Origin: Saccharothrix coeruleofusca
Lineage (GTDB): Bacteria > Actinomycetota > Actinomycetes > Mycobacteriales > Pseudonocardiaceae
Length of the DNA: 45,303 nt
Direction of reading: 5' to 3'
Assembly: GCF_014648515.1 (NCBI RefSeq)
Contig: NZ_BMRG01000024.1
Location: 284 to 45,586, forward strand
Below the pieces are notes generated by a model. The model ran no database searches. It was not told where the DNA came from and worked only from the letters and a program-made list of their open reading frames with translations. Both the position numbers and the translations under genes were made by a program. Shown here piece after piece: positions 43,469 through 45,303 of this stretch (positions are counted from its first letter, which is position 1; the number at the start of each line of letters is the position of its first letter).

Positions 43469-43579
43469 GCAAGTACCACCCGCCCCCTCCCCGCGAGCGC
43501 ATCGCTACTACCCGTCCCGACGAGCCCGCCTGCCGGGTAGTAGGAATGCGCTCGCGGGGGCGCCACGGGTGGTACTTGC
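43469..43579. repeat. nested palindromic intergenic element
   Basis: Between convergent stops. The outer arms GCAAGTACCACCCG (43469-43482) and CGGGTGGTACTTGC (43566-43579) are exact inverted copies of repeat module B. The inner arms CCCCGCGAGCGCAT (43489-43502) and its complement (43546-43559) extend through CTACTACCCG (43505-43514) paired with 43534-43543, giving a ~26-bp stem with a two-base interruption and a 19-base loop. It can act as a bidirectional terminator and belongs to the same repeat family as the elements at 26428 and 34763. Confidence 0.85.
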
Positions 43580-43584
43580 GGACG

Positions 43585-44847
43585 TCAGGGCCAGGTGGGG
43601 CGCAGGGGCATGTGGGCGTCGGTGCCGTCCAGGCGGACGCCGAGCACCTGGTGCAGCTGGATGTCGTTGCGCTCGAACCCGAGCCGGGACACCGCCAGGT
43701 ACAGCCGCCACACCCGCGCCCGACCCAGCCCCACCTCCTCGACCGCCTCGTCCCAGTGCTCGTCGAGGTTGCGCGACCAGGCCGCCAGGGTCAGCGCGTA
43801 GTGCTCCCGCAGGTTCTCCGCGTGCCGCACCTCGAACCCGGTGTCGTGCATCAGCGACACCACGTGGCCGGGGCCGACCAGCTCCCCGTCGGGGAACACG
43901 TACCGGTTGATGAACCCGCCGGTGCGCGCCCGCTGCCGGTTGTCCGGCCGGGTGATGCAGTGGTTGAGCAACCGCCCGCCGGGCCGCAGCTTGCGCAGCA
44001 GCGCGCGGAAGTAGGCGGGCAGCTTGGCCTTGCCGATGTGCTCGGTCAGCCCGATCGAGCTGATCGCGTCGAACCCGCTCTCGCGCACGTCCCGGTAGTC
44101 CAGGTAGCGCACCTCGGCCAGGTCCGACAGCCCGGCCTCGACGATCGCCTTCTGCGCCCACTCGGCCTGGTTGCGCGACAGCGTCACGCCCAGCGCCCGC
44201 ACCCCGTAGTGCTTGGCCGCGTGCAGGACCATGCCGCCCCACCCGCAGCCGACGTCGAGCAGGCGCATCCCCTCGCGCAGCCCCAGCTTGCGCGCCACCA
44301 GGTCGTGCTTGGCGAACTGGGCCTGCTCCAGGGTGGACTCGGCGGTCGGGTACACCGCGCAGGTGTAGGCCATGGACGGTCCCAGCAGCCACTCGTAGAA
44401 CGTGTTCGACACGTCGTAGTGGTGCGCGATGGCCGCGCGGTCGCGCGTCTTGGAGTGCCGCAGGCCGCGCAGCCGCCGCTCCTGCGGCGGGGGCTCCACC
44501 CGCGTGCCGAGCCGGACGCGCCCCAGTTCCGCCAGCAGCGCCGCCCGCTCCGGGAGCGGGATCGCGCGCAGCGACAGCCCGGACAGCTGCGCCACCGCCT
44601 CGTGCACGTCGCCGACGATCTCCAGGTGCCCGGTCACGTAGGCCCGCGCCAGCCCCAGCTCCCCCGGCGCGGAGGCCAGGTAGGCCAGCGCTTCCGGCGA
44701 GCGCACCTCGATCCGCGTCGCCGCGTCGCGGGGGCCGGCGTGACTGCCGTCGAACGCGCTGAACCCGACGGCCGGTCCGCCGCCCGTCACCCGCTGGAAC
44801 ACCTCCGCCAACCGCAAGGCCCGGCTCCCTTCACCTTCGCAGGACAC
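43585..44847 (-). CDS. cyclopropane-fatty-acid-synthase-like SAM methyltransferase
   Basis: About 420 residues with GTG 44847; a later TTG after GAAGGGAG is an alternative. The N-terminal ~130 residues are the lipid-binding extension of CFA-type enzymes. The methyltransferase domain has HHYDVSNTFYEWLLGPSMAY, the SAM loop LLDVGCGWGG, GVTLSRNQAEWA, SSIGLTEHIG and NRYVFPDGEL. It transfers a methyl(ene) group to the double bond of membrane phospholipid acyl chains. Its 5' end overlaps the FAD oxidoreductase gene by 17 bases, a pairing seen in actinobacteria that make 10-methyl (tuberculostearic-type) fatty acids, which suggests that role. Confidence 0.9.
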   Translation of the reverse strand: MSCEGEGSRALRLAEVFQRVTGGGPAVGFSAFDGSHAGPRDAATRIEVRSPEALAYLASAPGELGLARAYVTGHLEIVGDVHEAVAQLSGLSLRAIPLPERAALLAELGRVRLGTRVEPPPQERRLRGLRHSKTRDRAAIAHHYDVSNTFYEWLLGPSMAYTCAVYPTAESTLEQAQFAKHDLVARKLGLREGMRLLDVGCGWGGMVLHAAKHYGVRALGVTLSRNQAEWAQKAIVEAGLSDLAEVRYLDYRDVRESGFDAISSIGLTEHIGKAKLPAYFRALLRKLRPGGRLLNHCITRPDNRQRARTGGFINRYVFPDGELVGPGHVVSLMHDTGFEVRHAENLREHYALTLAAWSRNLDEHWDEAVEEVGLGRARVWRLYLAVSRLGFERNDIQLHQVLGVRLDGTDAHMPLRPTWP

Positions 44848-45303
44848 ACTTGGCGTACAAGTCGGGCAACCGTCCCGCCGAGTCGTACCGCCGCTTGAGC
44901 GCGCGGTAGGCCTCGCCGTTGTAGTGCGCCCAGAACTCGTCCTCCGGGTAGTAGGAGTCCGAGTACAGCGACTTGTGCCCGCCGAGGGAGGAGACCCGCT
45001 CCTCGATCATCCGGTTGCGGCTGCCCACCGGCTCACCGGGACGCAGGTCCACTGTGGACCAGAAGCCGACGTTGACGTAGAGCACGTCCGGGTCCATCGG
45101 GTACAGCGGCCAGCCCGCGCGGTCGCGCAACCGCACCGGGCACAGCCACACCGGGCTGATGCCGATCTCGCGGTGGAAGAAGTCCAGGAACTCGGCCAGC
45201 CCGCGCACCGGGATCTCCACGTCCTGGATCACCGGCTCCTGCACCGCCCTGCCCAGCCGGGCGCCGAGCCGGGCGCTGAACCGGTGCCTGCGGTCCCAGG
45301 CGA
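44831..45303 (-). CDS. FAD-binding oxidoreductase, C-terminal part (runs off window)
   Basis: Only the last ~157 residues are present; the frame is open to the right edge (RRHRFSARLGARLGRAVQEP at the edge). The visible part contains IPVRGLAEFLDFFHREIGIS, PVWLCPVRL and DVLYVNVGFWSTVD, then YSDSYYPEDEFWAHYNG and YRALKRRYDSAGRLPDLY. This matches the C-terminal cap of actinobacterial FAD-linked oxidases/reductases related to DWARF1/DprE1-type proteins. It overlaps and lies upstream of the CFA-type methyltransferase gene, so the two should act together, the flavoprotein probably reducing a methylene to a methyl branch. The FAD-binding domain lies outside the window. Confidence 0.8.
   Translation of the reverse strand, partial: AWDRRHRFSARLGARLGRAVQEPVIQDVEIPVRGLAEFLDFFHREIGISPVWLCPVRLRDRAGWPLYPMDPDVLYVNVGFWSTVDLRPGEPVGSRNRMIEERVSSLGGHKSLYSDSYYPEDEFWAHYNGEAYRALKRRYDSAGRLPDLYAKCVLRR

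Overview
The window is very GC-rich actinobacterial DNA. Gene content points to a filamentous actinomycete of the Pseudonocardiales (Actinosynnema/Saccharothrix-like; inferred from gene content, not from a marker gene). The evidence is HTH-DUF5753/DUF397 regulator pairs, SARP and LAL giant regulators, an ECF42-type sigma factor, a PE/PPE/EspG-like type VII secretion operon, secreted chitinase and proteases, and many GTG and leaderless-looking starts. No rRNA, tRNA, CRISPR array, transposase or phage gene was recognised.

Layout: 1-238 is a dispersed repeat. 239-1476 is a small minus-strand group (ThuA-like protein, small hypothetical protein, one-helix membrane protein). 1732-3153 is an HTH-DUF5753/DUF397 locus with a partial duplication and a gene remnant. 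3270-5232 holds an MSMEG_6728-type protein, a DoxX protein and a PrmC-related methyltransferase. 5408-7481 is a TioE-like double-MerR regulator divergent from an erythromycin-esterase homologue. 7491-12050 holds an ECF42-type sigma factor with its DGPF partner, then a LAL regulator. 12580-14585 is a P450-like/PEP-mutase fusion divergent from an ArsR-type regulator. 14587-17944 holds a PP2C phosphatase and a ROK regulator divergent from an oxidoreductase/HbpS-like operon. 17983-22833 holds secreted hydrolases: a beta-lactamase-fold serine hydrolase, a CBM2-GH18 chitinase with DasR-type sites, and an M14 carboxypeptidase. 22975-26291 holds a DUF2630 protein, a MerR regulator and RecD2. 26868-31765 holds an MscS channel and a lipoprotein convergent with a subtilase whose propeptide it resembles. 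32023-34758 holds a coiled-coil protein and a KstD-like flavoprotein. 35028-40953 is a SARP regulator divergent from a PE-like/PPE-like/EspG-like operon. 41307-43463 is a degenerate GGDEF-EAL protein. 43585-45303 is a CFA-type methyltransferase plus FAD oxidoreductase pair, probably for branched membrane lipids; the oxidoreductase runs off the right edge.

The most unusual features are: (1) an intergenic repeat family with 19-bp inverted ends and an internal GC hairpin, which lies against stop codons and appears to supply the C-termini of two proteins; (2) a compacted P450-like domain that keeps the heme-cysteine loop, fused to a PEP-mutase/isocitrate-lyase domain; (3) a stand-alone lipoprotein version of a subtilase propeptide, convergent with such a subtilase; (4) a three-unit 11-bp tandem repeat between the SARP gene and the type VII operon; (5) a GGDEF-EAL protein altered in both signature motifs. 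Starts were adjusted by Shine-Dalgarno sequences and family expectation; all functional statements are inferred from sequence motifs.
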